A stretch of 64,000 bases of DNA. Origin: ZC4RG30 sp964417875. Lineage in GTDB: Bacteria; Pseudomonadota; Gammaproteobacteria; Steroidobacterales; Steroidobacteraceae. The notes under the pieces are model-generated. The model saw only the letters and a list, made by a program, of their open reading frames with translations. It ran no database searches and was not told the origin of the DNA. The stretch covers positions 13,207-77,206 of the forward strand of contig CAYQJU010000006.1 of the NCBI GenBank assembly GCA_964417875.1, read 5' to 3'. The position numbers were made by a program, and so were the translations under genes. Every line of letters begins with the position of its first letter. Position 1 is the stretch's first letter. Of this stretch, positions 26,799-36,230 are shown piece by piece.

Positions 26799-27478
26799 GT
26801 GCCGCACCGGTCATTGCCATCGACGGGCCGTCCGGCTCCGGCAAGGGCACGGTCAGCCGCCGCATTGCCGCACGGCTGGGCTGGCATCTGCTCGACAGCG
26901 GTGCGCTGTACCGCCTGGTGGCCCTGATGGGTCGGCGCGCCGGACTTGAGACGGGCGATGAGGCCGGCCATGCACGCGCGGCGGCCGCTATGCAGGTGCG
27001 CTTCGGCGAGGATGCGCGGGGCGAGGAGCAGGTGCTGCTCGGGGATCCCGGCGAGGATGTGACTGCAGCGATCCGCTCCGAGGAGGCCGGGCAGGGTGCG
27101 TCGAGGGTGGCCGTGTGGCCCGCGGTGCGCGATGCACTGCTGCAGCGCCAGAGAGAGTTCGCCCAGCCGCCGGGCCTGGTGGCCGACGGGCGCGACATGG
27201 GCACGGTGGTGTTCCCCGATGCCCGCCTCAAGATCTTCCTCACCGCGAGCGCCGCGGAGCGGGCCCGAAGACGCCATAACCAGTTGAAGGACAAGGGTTC
27301 TGGTGCTAGCCTTGCCGCCCTTTCGCAGGAGATAGCCGAGCGCGACAGGCGGGATTCCACCCGCGCCGTGGCGCCCCTGGTGCCCGCGGCGGACGCGATC
27401 ACGGTCGACAGCACCAGCCTCACGATCGACGAGGTGGTCGACCGCATCATGGCCGAAGCGCGGTCGCGCGGATTCTAG
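26795..27478 (+). CDS. cmk: Cytidylate kinase
   Basis: Cmk phosphorylates CMP and dCMP. The 227-residue protein opens with the P-loop IDGPSGSGKGTVSRR (about residues 9-23), followed by LLDSGALYR, VADGRDMGTVVFPDA and RRHNQLKDKG, all family motifs. The ATG overlaps the aroA stop (ATGA). It is followed 112 bases later by rpsA, the classical cmk-rpsA order. Confidence 0.94.
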   Translation: MSAAPVIAIDGPSGSGKGTVSRRIAARLGWHLLDSGALYRLVALMGRRAGLETGDEAGHARAAAAMQVRFGEDARGEEQVLLGDPGEDVTAAIRSEEAGQGASRVAVWPAVRDALLQRQREFAQPPGLVADGRDMGTVVFPDARLKIFLTASAAERARRRHNQLKDKGSGASLAALSQEIAERDRRDSTRAVAPLVPAADAITVDSTSLTIDEVVDRIMAEARSRGF

Positions 27479-27590
27479 CTCCCGCCTGGGTTTTTTTGGT
27501 CGGGCTACGCAAGGGATTGCGGTTCAAGCCCGTGTTTCCACACAACCGTGCCGCAGGCAGGACGTTCCGGCAGCACGCAACGAGTACTAC

Positions 27591-29273
27591 ATGAGCGAAT
27601 CTTTCAGCGAACTGTTCGAACAAAGCCTGGCCAACCAGCGCATCCGGCCCGGCCAGATCCTCACTGGACGGGTGGTCAGCGTCGGCGGCGACATGGTCAT
27701 CGTCAATGTGGGCCTGAAGTCCGAAGCCGTCATTCCCATCGAGCAGTTCCGCAATGAGCGCGGCGAGGTCGAGGTCGTCGAAGGTGACGATGTCGAAGTC
27801 GCGCTCGACGCCATCGAGAATGGCAATGGCGAGACGCATCTGTCGCGCGACAAGGCCAAGCGTGCCCGCACCTGGACGCGCCTCGAGAAGGCCTTCAATG
27901 ACTCCGAGATCGTCACCGGCATCATCACCGGCCGCGTGAAGGGTGGTTTCACGGTCGAGCTGGAGAACGTGCGTGCGTTCCTGCCCGGCTCGCTGGTCGA
28001 CGTGCGCCCCGTGCGCGACACCAGCTATCTTGAGAACAAGCCGCTCGAGTTCAAAGTCATCAAGCTCGACCAGAAGCGCAACAACGTCGTGGTCTCGCGC
28101 CGCGCCGTGGTGGAGCAGGAATTCTCCGCCGAGCGCAGCGCGCTGATGGACAACCTGCAGGAAGGCGCGGTCGTGAAGGGCGTGGTGAAGAACCTCACCG
28201 ACTACGGCGCGTTCGTCGACCTGGGTGGCATCGACGGCCTGCTGCACATCACCGACATGGCGTGGAAGCGCGTCAAGCATCCTTCCGAAGTGGTGCAGGT
28301 CGGCCAGGAAGTCGAAGTGCGCATCCTGAAGTTCGACCGCGAGCGCTCGCGCGTCTCGCTGGGCCTGAAGCAGCTGGGTGCCGATCCCTGGGAGAACATC
28401 GCCCGCCGCTATCCGCCGAACACCCGCGTGTTCGGCAAGGTCACGAACATTGCCGACTACGGCGCGTTCGTCGAGATCGAGGATGGCGTCGAGGGCCTGG
28501 TGCACGTCTCGGAGATGGACTGGACGAACAAGAACGTCAATCCGTCGAAGGTGGTGCAGACCGGCGAGGAAGTCGAGGTCATGGTGCTGGATGTCGACGA
28601 AGAGCGTCGCCGCATCTCCCTCGGCCTCAAGCAGTGCAAGAGCAACCCCTGGAAGGAGTTCGCCGAGAACTACAACCGCGGCGACAAGGTCTCCGGCCAG
28701 GTCAAGTCGATCACCGACTTCGGCGTGTTCATCGGCCTTGCCGGCAACATCGACGGCCTGGTGCACCTGTCCGACATCAGCTGGGACATCCCCGGCGAAG
28801 AGGCGGTGCGCAGCTACCAGAAGGGCCAGCTCATCGAGGCCATGGTGCTGTCGATCGACCCGGAGCGCGAGCGCATTTCCCTCGGCATCAAGCAGCTGGC
28901 GAAGGATCCGTTCTCCGGCTACGTGGCCGAGCATCCGCGCGGCAGCATCGTCACCGGCACCGTGACCGAAGTCGACCAGCGCGGCGCGCTGATCGACCTG
29001 GGCAATGGCGTCGAGGGCCAGCTGCGGGCCACCGAACTGGGCCGTGACCGCGTCGATGACGCGCGCATGGTGCTGAAGGTCGGCGAGACCGTCGAGGCGA
29101 AGTTCGTCGGCGTCGACCGCAAGACGCGCTCGATCACGCTGTCGATCAAGGCCAAGGAAATCCACGAAGAGGCCGAGGCGGTGCAGAGCTATCGCACCGA
29201 ATCCGGCGGCGGTTCCTCGGGCACCAGCCTGGGCGACCTGCTCAAGGAGCAGATCGGCAACGATCGCGACTGA
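27591..29273 (+). CDS. rpsA: Ribosomal protein S1
   Basis: S1 recruits mRNA to the 30S subunit. The 560-residue protein has six S1-type OB-fold repeats, starting near residues 20, 105, 190, 277, 364 and 450; the third to sixth open with V-x-G-x-V-K-N/S-I/L-T-x-F/Y-G-x-F. The first two are divergent and bind the ribosome. ATG 27591 gives MSESFSELFEQSLA, the normal start. The 112-base upstream gap has a T-rich stretch just after cmk and probably a promoter or S1-autoregulated leader, which I cannot delimit. Confidence 0.97.
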   Translation: MSESFSELFEQSLANQRIRPGQILTGRVVSVGGDMVIVNVGLKSEAVIPIEQFRNERGEVEVVEGDDVEVALDAIENGNGETHLSRDKAKRARTWTRLEKAFNDSEIVTGIITGRVKGGFTVELENVRAFLPGSLVDVRPVRDTSYLENKPLEFKVIKLDQKRNNVVVSRRAVVEQEFSAERSALMDNLQEGAVVKGVVKNLTDYGAFVDLGGIDGLLHITDMAWKRVKHPSEVVQVGQEVEVRILKFDRERSRVSLGLKQLGADPWENIARRYPPNTRVFGKVTNIADYGAFVEIEDGVEGLVHVSEMDWTNKNVNPSKVVQTGEEVEVMVLDVDEERRRISLGLKQCKSNPWKEFAENYNRGDKVSGQVKSITDFGVFIGLAGNIDGLVHLSDISWDIPGEEAVRSYQKGQLIEAMVLSIDPERERISLGIKQLAKDPFSGYVAEHPRGSIVTGTVTEVDQRGALIDLGNGVEGQLRATELGRDRVDDARMVLKVGETVEAKFVGVDRKTRSITLSIKAKEIHEEAEAVQSYRTESGGGSSGTSLGDLLKEQIGNDRD

Positions 29274-29341
29274 GTCCACGTTGAAGAAGGGTGGCGCGGC
29301 GCAGGCCGCGCCACCCCCGGTCGCATCCAGGACGGACTTTC

Positions 29342-29644
29342 ATGACGAAGTCGGAACTGATCGAGATCATCACGGCGAAGCAGAAGCATCTGCCGGCGCG
29401 CGACGTCGAGCTGGCGCTGAAGCAGATCCTGGAGATCATGAGCGATGCCCTCTCGCAGGGGCAGCGCATCGAGATCAGGGGCTTCGGCAGTTTCTCGCTG
29501 CATTTCCGTCCGCCCCGGCAGGGGCGCAATCCCAAGACCGGCGAGGCCGTGGCGCTGGCCGGCAAGCATGTGCCGCATTTCAAGCCGGGCAAGGACCTGC
29601 GCGAGCGCGTCAACGAAAGCGTCGGCATTCCGATCCGCGATTGA
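29342..29644 (+). CDS. ihfB: Integration host factor subunit beta
   Basis: The 100-residue HU/IHF-family protein bends DNA as a heterodimer with IhfA. It has the start MTKSELIEIITAKQ, the beta-arm region RPPRQGRNPKTGEAV with the tip residues NPKTG, and PHFKPGKDLRERVN at the end. It follows rpsA by 68 bases, the conserved gammaproteobacterial order. ATG 29342 gives the family length. Confidence 0.95.
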   Translation: MTKSELIEIITAKQKHLPARDVELALKQILEIMSDALSQGQRIEIRGFGSFSLHFRPPRQGRNPKTGEAVALAGKHVPHFKPGKDLRERVNESVGIPIRD

Positions 29645-29758
29645 CGCCGGCGTTTCGGTGCGAACTGCACCAATAGCGCATCCCGACTTTTCCCCGCATC
29701 CCTCCAGACTGGCCTCGCGGCCGTTGTGGCCGTTTCAGGTCCGAAGGAGGTTCCATCC

Positions 29759-30118
29759 ATGCTTTCCCACAGACAGTCCCTCGTCGCGCTGCTGCTCGGC
29801 CTGCTGCTGCTGGTGTTCGGTTCGTCCGTGCCCGCCGCCGAGGTCAACATCAACACCGCCGATGCGGCGACGATGGCGCGCGAGCTCAAAGGCATCGGGC
29901 TCAAGCGTGCGCAGGCCATCGTTGAATACCGGCAGAAGCACGGGCCGTTCAAGTCGGCAGACGAGCTGGCGCTGGTCAAGGGCATCGGTCCTGCCGCGAT
30001 CGGCAAGAACCGCGACGTGATCCGCACCGATGCGAAGGCTGCGGCGCCTGCCGCGCGCAAGCCCGCCACGCCGCAGAACAAGGCTGCGGTCGGAACCGTC
30101 CGACAGGCGGCGCCGTAG
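29759..30118 (+). CDS. ComEA-like helix-hairpin-helix protein
   Basis: This 119-residue exported protein has a signal peptide (cleavage near VPAAEV) and a ComEA-type helix-hairpin-helix pair (about residues 28-88): VNINTADAATMARELKGIG followed by GIGPAAIGKNRDVI. These bind DNA backbone; in competent bacteria ComEA takes up DNA in the periplasm. The tail is Ala/Lys/Pro-rich. A strong AAGGAGG stands 8 bases before ATG 29759, which fixes the start. A role in natural transformation is inference. Confidence 0.85.
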   Translation: MLSHRQSLVALLLGLLLLVFGSSVPAAEVNINTADAATMARELKGIGLKRAQAIVEYRQKHGPFKSADELALVKGIGPAAIGKNRDVIRTDAKAAAPAARKPATPQNKAAVGTVRQAAP

Positions 30119-30200
30119 GGCACGCCGTCGCGGTGGCTGCGCGGTCCTGTACCATGGCCGGGTCCGGGCCCACCGGCGTCAGGGAGGTATCAACGGCACG

Positions 30201-31100
30201 ATGACTACGATGAGACGTGCAACGGATCTCAGGAAGATCCGTACGGCAGTGTTTCCTGTTGCCGGAAGAGGCACGCGTTTCCTGCCCGCCACCAAGGCGA
30301 GCCCGAAGGAAATGCTGCCGGTGGTCGACAAGCCGCTGATCCAGTACGCAGTCGAAGAGGCGCTGGCCGCGGGCGCAACGCGGCTGGTGTTCATCACCGG
30401 CTCCTCGAAACGCGCCATCGAGGATCACTTCGACACCGACGCCGAACTTGAAAAGATGCTCGAATCGCAGGGCAAGTCCGAACTGGCCGACACGCTGCGC
30501 AGCGTGCTGCCGCGCAATGCCACCTGCATCTACATCCGCCAGCCCGAACCGCTCGGGCTGGGCCATGCCGTGCTGTGCGCGCGGCCGGCAGTGGGATACG
30601 AGCCTTTCTTCGTGCACCTGGCCGACGACCTGATCGATGCCGACACGCCCTGCCTGAAGCAGATGGCCGAGGCGCATGCCAGCAACGATTGGTCCTCGGT
30701 GCTGGGCGTCGAAGAAGTCGAGCCCGGCGAGACCGACAAGTACGGCATTGTCGACACGCAGGGCTCCCGCGAGCAGGTGGCGGCCATCCGCGCCATCGTC
30801 GAGAAGCCCAGGCCCAGCCAGGCGCCGTCGAACCTCGCCGTGGTGGGCCGCTATGTGCTCACGCCGACCATCTTCGATCACCTGGAGCAGATCGGCGCCG
30901 GTGCCGGCGGCGAGATCCAGCTCACCGATGGCATTGCGCGGCTGATGCAGGACGAACCCATCTACGCCTACCGCTTCCAGGGCAAGCGCTATGACTGCGG
31001 CAGCAAGCTGGGCTACCTGCAGGCAACGGTGGAGTTCGCGCTGAAGCACGAGAAGCTCGGCGAACCGTTCCGTACGTACCTGAAGGATTTCATCTGCTGA
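30201..31100 (+). CDS. galU: UTP-glucose-1-phosphate uridylyltransferase
   Basis: GalU makes UDP-glucose for envelope polysaccharides. The 299-residue protein has the nucleotidyl-transfer motif PVAGRGTRFLPATKASPKEM (about residues 20-39), VDKPLIQYAVEEA, GLGHAVLCA and EKPRPSQAPSNLAVVGRYVL (about 200-219). AGGGAGG lies 13 bases before ATG 30201; ATG 30210 is an alternative start. The gene stands alone after the comEA-like gene. Confidence 0.93.
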   Translation: MTTMRRATDLRKIRTAVFPVAGRGTRFLPATKASPKEMLPVVDKPLIQYAVEEALAAGATRLVFITGSSKRAIEDHFDTDAELEKMLESQGKSELADTLRSVLPRNATCIYIRQPEPLGLGHAVLCARPAVGYEPFFVHLADDLIDADTPCLKQMAEAHASNDWSSVLGVEEVEPGETDKYGIVDTQGSREQVAAIRAIVEKPRPSQAPSNLAVVGRYVLTPTIFDHLEQIGAGAGGEIQLTDGIARLMQDEPIYAYRFQGKRYDCGSKLGYLQATVEFALKHEKLGEPFRTYLKDFIC

Positions 31101-31151
31101 GCGCAGGCGGGCGGGGCATCAGGCGGTCACAACAGGAAACGGGGGTTGCGC

Positions 31152-32657
31152 ATGAATGCATGCGTGCGGACTGCAGTGCGTTTTGCAGTTCTTTCCGCGG
31201 CACTGGCCGCGCTTGCCGCCTGCGGGCGTGAGGCGCCGGTGGCGCGCGATCCGGCCGCTGCCTGTGCGGCGCTGGCCGGCAGCCAGGCGTTTGCGCAGGT
31301 GGAGATCACCACGACCAGCCACCTGGGCGCCGAGGGTGATCAGCCCGCCCTCTGCGAGGTGCAGGGCATCATCCGGCCCGAAACGGGCTCCGAAATCGGT
31401 GTGGTCTACCGGCTGCCGGACGACTGGAACGGCAAGCTGCTGGCCCTGGGGGGCGGCGGCTGGATGGGAAACACCTCACCGCAGGCTGCGGCGGATGGTC
31501 TCCGGCGCGGCTATGCCACGCTGCAGACCGACGCGGGGCACACCACGGGCACGGGCTTCGATGCCTCCGCGTGGGCGCTCAATGCCGACGGCAGCGCCAA
31601 TGAACCGAAGCTGGTCGATTTCTCGCACCGGGCCATCCACCTGATGACGGCGCGCGGCAAGCAGGTGATCGCCAGCCACTATGGCGAGCCAGCCCGCCGC
31701 GCCTACTACCAGGGTTGCAGCACCGGTGGCCGCATGGGCCTGATGGAAGTGCAGCGTTACCCGGATGACTTCGACGGCGTCATCGCCGGCGCGCCGGTGC
31801 ACACGCTGCAGACCCAGACCAGCGCGCAGCTGCGATCGCTGGCATTCGCGGCTCCGGGAGCGCGGCTCGATCCGGCCCACCTGGCGCTGATCCACGGCGC
31901 GGTGATGCAAGCCTGTGATGCAGCAGACGGCGCCGCCGACGGCGTGCTGCGCGATCCCCGCGCCTGCGATTTCGATCCGGGCGCGCTGCAATGTGCCTCC
32001 GGTGCATCCCCTGCAAGCTGCCTGTCGCCAGCGCAGGTGCAGGCCGTGCGCAGCGTCTACGCCGGCCAGAGGGCCAGCGATGGCAGCGTCGCGGCCTATC
32101 CGCTCGAGAAGGGCGGGGAGAAGGGCTGGGTGCGCTTCGTGCCCTCCACCGAGGCGGGTGACCCGGGTGCCAACAGCGGCGGCATGCATGCGCTGCGTGG
32201 CCCGTTGCTGGGCGATCCCGGCTTCGACCTCGACCGCTTCACGCCGGATGATGTGCCACGGCTGCGCGGGAGCTGGCTGGCCGGCACCTATGAGGCCAAT
32301 GATCCGGACATCGCTGAGTTCGCCGCGCGCGGCGGCAAGCTGCTGCTGTGGCATGGCCTCAATGACCCCGGCCCCAGTGCGCGCGCCACCGTCGAATATT
32401 ACGAAGCGGTGCGCGCCACGGTGCCGCAGGCGGATGAATCCGTGCGCCTGTTCCTCGCGCCCGGCGTCGCCCACTGTGGTGGCGGCGATGGCCCGGACCG
32501 CGTCGACTGGCTGGCCGCGCTCGACGCCTGGGTCGAACAGGGCGAGGCGCCGGCGCAACTGCCGGCGACGAAGGCCGATGCGCCGCTGGCGTGGAACCTG
32601 TGTGCCTATCCGCGACTTCCGACCGGTCAGCCGGACGGCAGCTACCGCTGCGAATAG
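31152..32657 (+). CDS. Tannase/feruloyl esterase family lipoprotein
   Basis: The 501-residue protein has a lipoprotein signal (LAALAACGRE) and the tannase/feruloyl-esterase fold. The catalytic Ser is in QGCSTGGRMGLMEVQRYP, the Asp in WHGLNDPGPS and the His in GVAHCGGG; the Cys next to Ser and the Cys after His form the CS-D-HC disulfide typical of the family. It should hydrolyse esters of phenolic acids in the envelope. ATG 31152 is preferred to TTG 31146. It lies near the VAO-type operon, which suggests phenolic substrates. Confidence 0.85.
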   Translation: MNACVRTAVRFAVLSAALAALAACGREAPVARDPAAACAALAGSQAFAQVEITTTSHLGAEGDQPALCEVQGIIRPETGSEIGVVYRLPDDWNGKLLALGGGGWMGNTSPQAAADGLRRGYATLQTDAGHTTGTGFDASAWALNADGSANEPKLVDFSHRAIHLMTARGKQVIASHYGEPARRAYYQGCSTGGRMGLMEVQRYPDDFDGVIAGAPVHTLQTQTSAQLRSLAFAAPGARLDPAHLALIHGAVMQACDAADGAADGVLRDPRACDFDPGALQCASGASPASCLSPAQVQAVRSVYAGQRASDGSVAAYPLEKGGEKGWVRFVPSTEAGDPGANSGGMHALRGPLLGDPGFDLDRFTPDDVPRLRGSWLAGTYEANDPDIAEFAARGGKLLLWHGLNDPGPSARATVEYYEAVRATVPQADESVRLFLAPGVAHCGGGDGPDRVDWLAALDAWVEQGEAPAQLPATKADAPLAWNLCAYPRLPTGQPDGSYRCE

Positions 32658-32663
32658 CCGCCT

Positions 32664-33653
32664 TCAGCGATCCCAGTCATCCCACGGCGAGGTGGTGTTG
32701 TAGGGGATGGTGATGAAGTGGGCCTCGATCTGTTCGATCATGCCGTCCTTCAGCTTGAACAGTTCGAAAAGATAGAAAGTGTGCGGACGGTACAGCAGCG
32801 GCTTCACCGGCGTGCCGTCGGTGAGCTGGTAGTCGCCCATGCGGCCCATCTTGTCCATGAAGCCCACGCCCAGCACCAGGCCGCGTTCCTCGTCGACCAG
32901 CGGGAAGCGGCGGTCGCGCACGCGGTCGTTGTAGCGGTAGTAGCCGAGGCTGAATTGTTCCTCGCAGCCCAGCCTCGACACCGGCGTGACGGTGAAGCCG
33001 GAGTTGTGCGTGGTCTTCACGCCATTCTCGACGCGCGCGCAGTTCGGGTGGAACTTCGTGAACAGCGTGCCGTCGTTCAGCTGCAGCGTGTCGAAGTAGC
33101 CATCTGACAGCGCGATCATCTGCGCGCGCGGCACGCGCTGCGCCTCGGGCAGGATCTCGTTCATCACCGGCTTGTGCTCGAACACCTGGTCCTCGAAGAC
33201 GATGCCGGAGTCGGCCTGGCGCACGATCAGCGTCTCGGCTTCGGAGATGCGGCCGCTCTCGACCTTCAGTCGCAGCGTGTAGGCCGAGGTGTCGGTGGTT
33301 TCGGTGACGGTGCCGAAGAACCCCACCTGGCCGGTGAGCGGATCGGCAAAGCGCAGGTCGTAGTCGCCCAGCGCGGTGATGGTGCCCCACAGGCCATCAC
33401 CCACCATCAGCGGCACATTGTTCTCGGTGTTGCGCACCTGTTCGGCCCAGGGCACGCGGTTCGGATCGCGCACCTTCAGGGCGCCGAGGTATGCATCGAG
33501 CGCGCGATACAGGTCGGCGCGCGCGGCAGGCGGCGGCGCGGCATTCTGCCGCGGGTCGGGCATCCATTCCTCGGCTGCCGAGCCGGCAGTGGCCGCGGCG
33601 AGGCCGCCCAGCAGCAGTGCAGCCAGCAGCGAACGGCGATGTGGAGCATTCAT
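32664..33653 (-). CDS. Secreted protein of unknown function
   Basis: I do not recognise this 329-residue protein with certainty. It has a Sec signal peptide (basic start, hydrophobic stretch to about residue 26, then AEEW) and a soluble domain rich in aromatic residues. Segments such as GDGLWGTITALGDYDLRFADP and the later LFELFKLKDGMIEQIEAHF suggest NTF2/SnoaL-like half-domains. It contains few Cys. It ends 6 bases from the convergent tannase gene and diverges from the DUF3237/VAO operon, so it may serve the same pathway. Confidence 0.65.
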   Translation of the reverse strand: MNAPHRRSLLAALLLGGLAAATAGSAAEEWMPDPRQNAAPPPAARADLYRALDAYLGALKVRDPNRVPWAEQVRNTENNVPLMVGDGLWGTITALGDYDLRFADPLTGQVGFFGTVTETTDTSAYTLRLKVESGRISEAETLIVRQADSGIVFEDQVFEHKPVMNEILPEAQRVPRAQMIALSDGYFDTLQLNDGTLFTKFHPNCARVENGVKTTHNSGFTVTPVSRLGCEEQFSLGYYRYNDRVRDRRFPLVDEERGLVLGVGFMDKMGRMGDYQLTDGTPVKPLLYRPHTFYLFELFKLKDGMIEQIEAHFITIPYNTTSPWDDWDR

Positions 33654-33760
33654 CGGTGGAGATTCCCCCCGTCAGGAATTGTTTGGAATGGCCTGCCGGA
33701 CATTCTAACATCGGCGGGGCCAGGCCCGGCCGCAGCGGGCATTTCGTCACGGGGGGAAGA

Positions 33761-34267
33761 ATGGATCCGGAACAGCTTTCGACGATGGATACACCGCGCT
33801 TCGAGTTCGCGATGGAAGTGCGGCTGCGGTTCACGCGGGTCCAGCAGATCACGCAGCTGCCCACCGGTGGCATCCGCAGTGCGGTCTATGTGGATTCTGG
33901 CGAATTCCACGGGCCGAACCTCAAGGGCAAGGCGGTGCCCAATTCCGGCGGCGACTATGCGCTGTTCCGGCCCGACGACGTCGCGGTGTTCGATGCCCGC
34001 TATATGCTCGAGGAAGACGACGGCACGCTGATCCTGCTGCACAACAAGGGGTTCCTGTGGGGCCGCACGCCCGATGTCATGGACCGGCTGCGCAAGTGGG
34101 CCTTCGAAGGCGGCGCGCCGGTGCCGCATGCGGAGTATTACCTGCGCGCCTCGCCCACCTTCGAGACCAGCGTCGGCAAGCATGACTGGCTCACCAAGCA
34201 TGTGTTCGTGGGCATCGGCGAGCGCAAGCCCGATGGCAACCTCGTGCGTTATTACAAGGTGACCTGA
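33761..34267 (+). CDS. DUF3237 domain protein
   Basis: This 168-residue protein is a DUF3237 member: a single beta-barrel-like domain with the stretch GIRSAVYVDSGEFHGPNLKG, GDYALFRPDDVAVFDARYML and a C-terminal VFVGIGERKPDGNLVRYYKV. The family has no proven activity and often sits beside aromatic-degradation genes. GGGGGG-AAGA before ATG 33761 is a plausible ribosome-binding site. Its stop overlaps the flavoprotein start by one base, so it is the first gene of the five-gene operon. Confidence 0.8.
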   Translation: MDPEQLSTMDTPRFEFAMEVRLRFTRVQQITQLPTGGIRSAVYVDSGEFHGPNLKGKAVPNSGGDYALFRPDDVAVFDARYMLEEDDGTLILLHNKGFLWGRTPDVMDRLRKWAFEGGAPVPHAEYYLRASPTFETSVGKHDWLTKHVFVGIGERKPDGNLVRYYKVT

Positions 34268-35835
34268 TGAAGCTGGCCCTGCCTCCGGGACTCTCCGCGT
34301 CGCAGCTGGATCGCGCGCTGAAGGATTTCGGCAGCGTCGTCGGCGAGGAATGGGTGCTGGCCACCGACCTCGACCGCGATACCTACCTCGACCATTTCGC
34401 CGTCGACGAAGCCGCGCATGCCCCTTCGGCCGCGGTGGCGCCGCTGACCGCGGCCGAGGTGCAGGAGGTGGTGCGCGTCGCCAACCGGCACAAGGTGCCG
34501 CTGTGGCCGATCAGCCGCGGCAAGAACTTCGGCTATGGCGGCGCCGCGCCGGTGGTGAAGGGTTCGGTGGTGCTCGATCTGTCGCGCATGAAGAAGATCG
34601 AGTTCGATGCCGACAACGGCGTGGCGGTGGTCGAGCCGGGCGTGGGCTTCTATGACCTCTACGATTACATCCAGCAGAACCAGCTGCCGTACTGGACTTC
34701 CGTGCCCGGCAACAGCTGGGGCTCGGTGCTGGGCAATGCGCTCGATCGTGGCGTGGGCTACACCACCTATGGCCAGCACACCGAGAAGCTCTGCGGCATG
34801 GAGGTGGTGCTGCCCAGTGGCGAGCTGATGCGCACCGGCATGGGCGCGATGAGCGGCTCGCCTACCTGGCATCTGTACCGCTACGGCTTCGGCCCTTCGT
34901 GGGAACAGATGTTCGTGCAGTCCAACTACGGCGTGGTCACGAAGGCCGGCGTATGGATGATGCCCGCGCCCGAATCGATGATCGGCCTCGACATGGAACT
35001 GGAGAACGCCGATGACCTCGGCTGGGCAGTCGACCTCGTCGCCGGCATGCGGCGTGACGGGCTGCTGCAGCAATCGCCGTCGATCGGCAGCTGGCTGCGC
35101 GGCGCGGCGGTGCTGACCACGCGCAAGGAGTGGTATGACAAGCCCGATGCACTGCCCGACGATGTGATCGCGGCCATCCGCGAGCGCTTCGGCATCGGCT
35201 GGTGGTCGATCAGCCTGCGCCTGTACGGCCACGAAGCGGTCAACGAGGCGCAGGCCGCGGTGATCCAGAAGCAGTTCCAGGCGAAGAGCGCGCAGCCAAT
35301 GCGAATCTCGCGCTGGAAACAGGGCGAGCCGCTGAACCCGGCGCCGGGGCAGGCCGCCTTCGCCGGCGTGCCGATCACCTTCCCGATGGCCAATGCCGCC
35401 TGGCATGGCGGGCGTGGTGGCCACCTCGGCTATTCGCCGGTGCTGCCGGCGAACGGGGCTGCGGCGATGGAGCAGTTCCGACGCACCTATGACCGTTACC
35501 GGGAGTTCGGCATGGACTATCACGGCTCGTTCGCGATGGGCGAACGCAGCATCGTCAACGTGAACCAGGTGCTGTTCAACAAGGACGACGCCGAGATGAT
35601 GGGGCGCGTGAACGGCTTCTTCCGCGCGCTGGTCAACGACGCCACCGAAAAGCGGTATGGCGAATACCGCACGCACATCGATTACATGGACCTGGTGGCA
35701 TCCACCTACGATTTCAACGACAACGCATTGCGGCGGGCGAACGAGACCATTAAGGATGCGCTGGATCCCAACGGCATCCTGGCGCCCGGCAAGAGCGGTA
35801 TCTGGCCGGAACGCTACCGGCACCTGCGCGCATGA
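34267..35835 (+). CDS. VAO/4-cresol dehydrogenase-type FAD oxidoreductase
   Basis: The 522-residue flavoprotein has a PCMH-type FAD domain (PLWPISRGKNFGYGG, about residues 78-92; WTSVPGNSWGSVLGNALDRG) and a substrate domain with the conserved GEYRTHIDYMD, whose Tyr-Arg pair aligns with the VAO phenolate-binding Tyr503-Arg504. The end DPNGILAPGKSGIWP is typical. Known relatives oxidise para-alkylphenols. The position of the VAO flavin-linking His (His422) appears to be Asn here, so the mode of FAD attachment is open. Direct overlap with a cytochrome c gene favours a dehydrogenase like PchF. Confidence 0.86.
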   Translation: MKLALPPGLSASQLDRALKDFGSVVGEEWVLATDLDRDTYLDHFAVDEAAHAPSAAVAPLTAAEVQEVVRVANRHKVPLWPISRGKNFGYGGAAPVVKGSVVLDLSRMKKIEFDADNGVAVVEPGVGFYDLYDYIQQNQLPYWTSVPGNSWGSVLGNALDRGVGYTTYGQHTEKLCGMEVVLPSGELMRTGMGAMSGSPTWHLYRYGFGPSWEQMFVQSNYGVVTKAGVWMMPAPESMIGLDMELENADDLGWAVDLVAGMRRDGLLQQSPSIGSWLRGAAVLTTRKEWYDKPDALPDDVIAAIRERFGIGWWSISLRLYGHEAVNEAQAAVIQKQFQAKSAQPMRISRWKQGEPLNPAPGQAAFAGVPITFPMANAAWHGGRGGHLGYSPVLPANGAAAMEQFRRTYDRYREFGMDYHGSFAMGERSIVNVNQVLFNKDDAEMMGRVNGFFRALVNDATEKRYGEYRTHIDYMDLVASTYDFNDNALRRANETIKDALDPNGILAPGKSGIWPERYRHLRA

Positions 35836-36230
35836 GCGGCCGCATCGCAATGCTGGCCGCCGTGATGGCGGCCGCCCTGATGACCGGCTGCGGGGCAAGG
35901 CAGCAGGCCGAAGCGAACCCGGCGGCAGGCACCGCTGCAACGCCGGCCAGCGCGGAGATCGCCGCGGCGGCCAGCCTCGATGGCAAGGCGCTGTACGTCG
36001 AACGCTGCGGCATGTGCCACCAGAGCATCGGCATGGCGGTGGGCATCCTGTCGCGTCGGCCCGGTGATGCCAGCCAGGGGCTGCTCGAGGAGCGCACTGA
36101 CCTTTCCGCCGCATTCGTGCAGACCGTGGTGCGCACCGGCATCATGAACATGCCGCGCATGCCGCGCGCCGAGGTCAGCGATGCGGAACTGGCGGCAATC
36201 GCCAACTACCTTTCGAAGGGCAAGCCATGA
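35832..36230 (+). CDS. Lipoprotein cytochrome c, likely flavoprotein partner
   Basis: The 132-residue protein has a lipobox (LMTGC, Cys20), an Ala-rich linker and one class I heme domain with CGMCH (Cys59, Cys62, His63). A Met in GIMNMPRMPR is the likely distal ligand. Its start overlaps the stop of the VAO-type flavoprotein (ATGA), as expected for a PchC-like electron acceptor that passes electrons to the respiratory chain. Membrane anchoring through lipid is inferred from the lipobox. Confidence 0.85.
   Translation: MSGRIAMLAAVMAAALMTGCGARQQAEANPAAGTAATPASAEIAAAASLDGKALYVERCGMCHQSIGMAVGILSRRPGDASQGLLEERTDLSAAFVQTVVRTGIMNMPRMPRAEVSDAELAAIANYLSKGKP

Noticed and set aside
24348..26807. 819-codon minus-strand frame opposite hisC and aroA
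   Set aside because: Shadow frame with low-complexity composition; the two plus-strand genes are certain.
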